Below, in pieces: positions 62,157 through 64,000 of a stretch of 64,000 nt of DNA. A program made the translations under genes and the position numbers. Source of the stretch: Pontivivens marinum. Its GTDB lineage: Bacteria; Pseudomonadota; Alphaproteobacteria; Rhodobacterales; Rhodobacteraceae. The stretch spans positions 186,001 through 250,000 of the forward strand of contig NZ_OCTN01000004.1 in assembly GCF_900231835.1 (NCBI RefSeq), in the 5' to 3' direction. The first letter of the stretch is position 1; each line of letters starts with the position of its first letter. The notes under the pieces are model-generated. The model saw nothing but the letters and a program-made list of their open reading frames with translations, had not been told where the DNA came from and did not search any database.

Positions 62157-63056
62157 ATGCTGGACGCGTTGGGCTGGTTTTTTGGAAACCTATGGACCGG
62201 CTTTTCCGGTATCTTCACCGCTTTGGCCGATACGGGTTCGTGGGCAAACTGGGGCGAGGACAAGGCGAGCCTGATGCGGTTCATCTATTATGGTGCATCG
62301 GTTCAACTGTTTTTCGCGCTGCTTTCTGTCCTGATGATCCTGCTGGTCGTCGGGCTGTTCTATCGCCCGCTGCTATGGTCGGTCGTTCGCGGTATCGAAT
62401 GGTTCCAGAACGGTCTAGGCCGGATGTTTGCATGGGCCGGTTTGTTCATGGTTCTGCAACAGGTTATGATCGTTTTCCTACAGCGGATTTTCCGTGAGAG
62501 CGCGATCAGCTTCGGTTTCGCCGATGTCGTCTTTACCCGTGATGTTTCGTGGTGGTCCGAAGAGCTGAAGCTGTACAACGCTATGATTGTCGCGCTTTGC
62601 GTTGGCTACACCTTCGTTCAGGGCGGGCATGTGCGGGTTGATCTGTTCTATGCCGGCGCGAAATATCGCACGAAAAAGATCGTCGATATGATCGGTGCCG
62701 TATTCTTCATGCTGCCGCTGACGGTTATCGTTTGGCTGTTCTCGTGGTTCTTCATGTGGCGCAACATGATTACGCCGCCTGTTGCCGTGACCGATACATT
62801 GGACCGCCTGCTGCTAAAGGCGCGCGCCGTGCGCTGGAATATTGAGACGATCGGGTTCAGCCCGAATGGTTTCGATCAGTACTGGATGTTCAAAATGCTG
62901 ATCCTCAGCTTTGCCGCAACGATGTTCATAATGGCGTGGGGCAGCTTCTACCGCTCACTGCTGGAATGCATCGAGGGGCCAGAGAGCGACGGCAAATTCA
63001 TCGATAAAGACCAGCTCGGCGACGATATCGCCGAAGCTGCCGCCGAAATCCACTAA
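62157..63056 (+). CDS. TRAP transporter small permease (DctQ type)
   Basis: A 299-aa membrane protein with about four to five transmembrane helices (YYGASVQLFFALLSVLMILLV, GRMFAWAGLFMVLQQVMIVFL, VDMIGAVFFMLPLTVIVWLF, MLILSFAATMFIMAW). It is longer than usual DctQ (about 160-230) through added N-terminal and cytoplasmic loops, as in the mannitol/chloroaromatic TRAP group. The ATG at 62157 is preferred to the GTG three codons upstream. Confidence 0.85.
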   Translation: MLDALGWFFGNLWTGFSGIFTALADTGSWANWGEDKASLMRFIYYGASVQLFFALLSVLMILLVVGLFYRPLLWSVVRGIEWFQNGLGRMFAWAGLFMVLQQVMIVFLQRIFRESAISFGFADVVFTRDVSWWSEELKLYNAMIVALCVGYTFVQGGHVRVDLFYAGAKYRTKKIVDMIGAVFFMLPLTVIVWLFSWFFMWRNMITPPVAVTDTLDRLLLKARAVRWNIETIGFSPNGFDQYWMFKMLILSFAATMFIMAWGSFYRSLLECIEGPESDGKFIDKDQLGDDIAEAAAEIH

Positions 63057-63085
63057 AGCCATAAAAACCAAGGGGCACAGATCAC

Positions 63086-64000
63086 ATGTTGTTCGGTCTG
63101 GACGGGGTCGAAATCGGCCTGATTATCACCTTCGCCTGCCTGTTCGGGGCGATTATGTCTGGCTATCCGGTGGCGTTTTCCATCGGTGGTGCGGGTATTA
63201 TCGCATTCGGTATTCTGGCGGCGCTATCCGATGCTGGTATTCTGCTTCATCAGGCGGTCGATGACCGCTCCGCTGAATATGCGCAACTGGTCGCAGATGG
63301 GGTGGCGCGGGATACGATCTCGCTGTTCCGATATCCGGATTTGCCCACCTATACGCAGGAACTGTTTCCTGATGGATGGCAGCGGGCCTTTGATCGCAAC
63401 ATCGCGCTGATTACCAACCGTATGAACGAACGTGTCTTTGCCGGACCGTCGATTGAGACATTGCTAGCTGTAGCGATGTTCGTTCTGATGGGCATCACGC
63501 TGGAACGCTCGCGCATTGCGAATGACTTGCTGACCACGATGGCGCGGGTTTTTGGACCGCTTCCCGGTGGTTTGGCTGTTTCGATTGTTGTCGTGGGCGC
63601 GTTCCTTGCCGCATCGACCGGTATCGTTGGTGCCACGGTTGTGACGATGGGCCTGCTGGCGCTGCCGACAATGTTGCGCAATGGCTATTCGCCCGAGCTT
63701 TCGACAGGTGTTATCGCGGCGTCCGGTACTCTAGGCCAGATCATCCCGCCATCCATTGTGATTGTTCTGCTCGGGACACTGGCCGGTGATTTGTATTCCA
63801 CCGCGCAGGAGGAATTCGCGCAGGCCAATATGTGCCCCGATGCGCTGACCTATCTGGGTGAACCTGCGGTTCTGTCCGTTGGTACGCTGTTCCAGGCGGC
63901 TCTGCTGCCCGGTATCTTCCTCGCCTTCCTATATGGCGCCTACGCGTTCGGTTTCGCGATGGTTTATCCTGAAAAGGCACCACCCGTTGCTGGATCGCAG
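63086..64000 (+). CDS. TRAP transporter large permease (DctM type), 3' truncated by window end
   Basis: An open frame from ATG 63086 to the last base (305 codons seen, no stop). DctM/SLC13-like membrane transporter: MSGYPVAFSIGGAGIIAFG at helix 1, ETLLAVAMFVLMGITLERSRI, GVIAASGTLGQIIPPSIVIVLLG, a pattern typical of the family. A soluble insertion of about 60 residues (LLHQAVDDRSAEYAQLVADG and onward) follows helix 2; another long loop lies near residues 235-265. GGGGCACAG stands before the ATG. It completes the DctP-DctQ-DctM order. Confidence 0.9.
   Translation, partial: MLFGLDGVEIGLIITFACLFGAIMSGYPVAFSIGGAGIIAFGILAALSDAGILLHQAVDDRSAEYAQLVADGVARDTISLFRYPDLPTYTQELFPDGWQRAFDRNIALITNRMNERVFAGPSIETLLAVAMFVLMGITLERSRIANDLLTTMARVFGPLPGGLAVSIVVVGAFLAASTGIVGATVVTMGLLALPTMLRNGYSPELSTGVIAASGTLGQIIPPSIVIVLLGTLAGDLYSTAQEEFAQANMCPDALTYLGEPAVLSVGTLFQAALLPGIFLAFLYGAYAFGFAMVYPEKAPPVAGSQ

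Overview
The window looks like a chromosomal segment of a marine Rhodobacterales (Roseobacter-group or Rhodobacter-like) alphaproteobacterium. The evidence is the gene content and order: a complete gene transfer agent (GTA) cluster beside cysE, a pyruvate dehydrogenase operon whose E1-beta subunit carries a lipoyl domain, a fused indolepyruvate ferredoxin oxidoreductase, grx4-bolA-purL synteny, TRAP transporters, and GC-rich third codon positions. No rRNA, tRNA, IS element, integrase or CRISPR array was seen. Assignments rest on reading motifs and gene order, not on database searches.

Layout. 1-6048: 3' part of a C-P lyase (phn) cluster: phnI (cut by the window start), phnJ, phnK, phnL, phnN, an opposed 2H-phosphoesterase-like gene and phnM. 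An oppositely oriented 60-codon gene sits between phnI and phnJ. 6118-11019: fatty-acid synthesis genes fabD, fabG, acpP, fabF, then mltG. 11310-25756: a 14.4-kb GTA structural cluster running from small terminase through the megatron tip protein to a DUF2793 gene. It is preceded by a promoter and an intrinsic-terminator-like leader, with two more terminator-like hairpins inside the cluster. 25833-28147: cysE and a secreted DUF2125-like protein. 28237-32364 (minus): pdhA-pdhB-pdhC and an ftsB/divIC-like gene. 32525-37827 (minus): class I aldolase, pgk with a 47-aa membrane protein just upstream, a YceI protein and transketolase.

38129-39124 holds a coiled-coil protein, zapA and an ArsC/Spx-like reductase. 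39178-42341 (minus) holds purL, bolA, a small membrane protein and grx4; the purL ribosome-binding site lies in a strong potential hairpin. 42621-44613: two convergent LysR genes, with a compact structured RNA candidate between them (about 43520-43616, minus). 45114-48527: the giant indolepyruvate oxidoreductase. 48532-53127: an FAH-family hydrolase, pyrG, secG, a VOC protein, a hemerythrin-domain protein and a DoxX-like membrane protein. 53178-58514: branched-chain amino acid genes: ilvC, two tandem Lrp/AsnC regulators beside an operator-like dyad, a lipoprotein, a GlsB/YeaQ protein, and ilvB-ilvN preceded by a 12-codon leader peptide and attenuator. 58656-64000: a two-component system divergent from a TRAP transporter whose large permease runs off the window.

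Most of the window is core metabolism. The notable parts are the intact GTA with its leader terminator, the candidate sRNA between the LysR genes, the purL leader, the ilv attenuator, the small unlisted proteins, and a nested inverted-repeat element between acpP and fabF.
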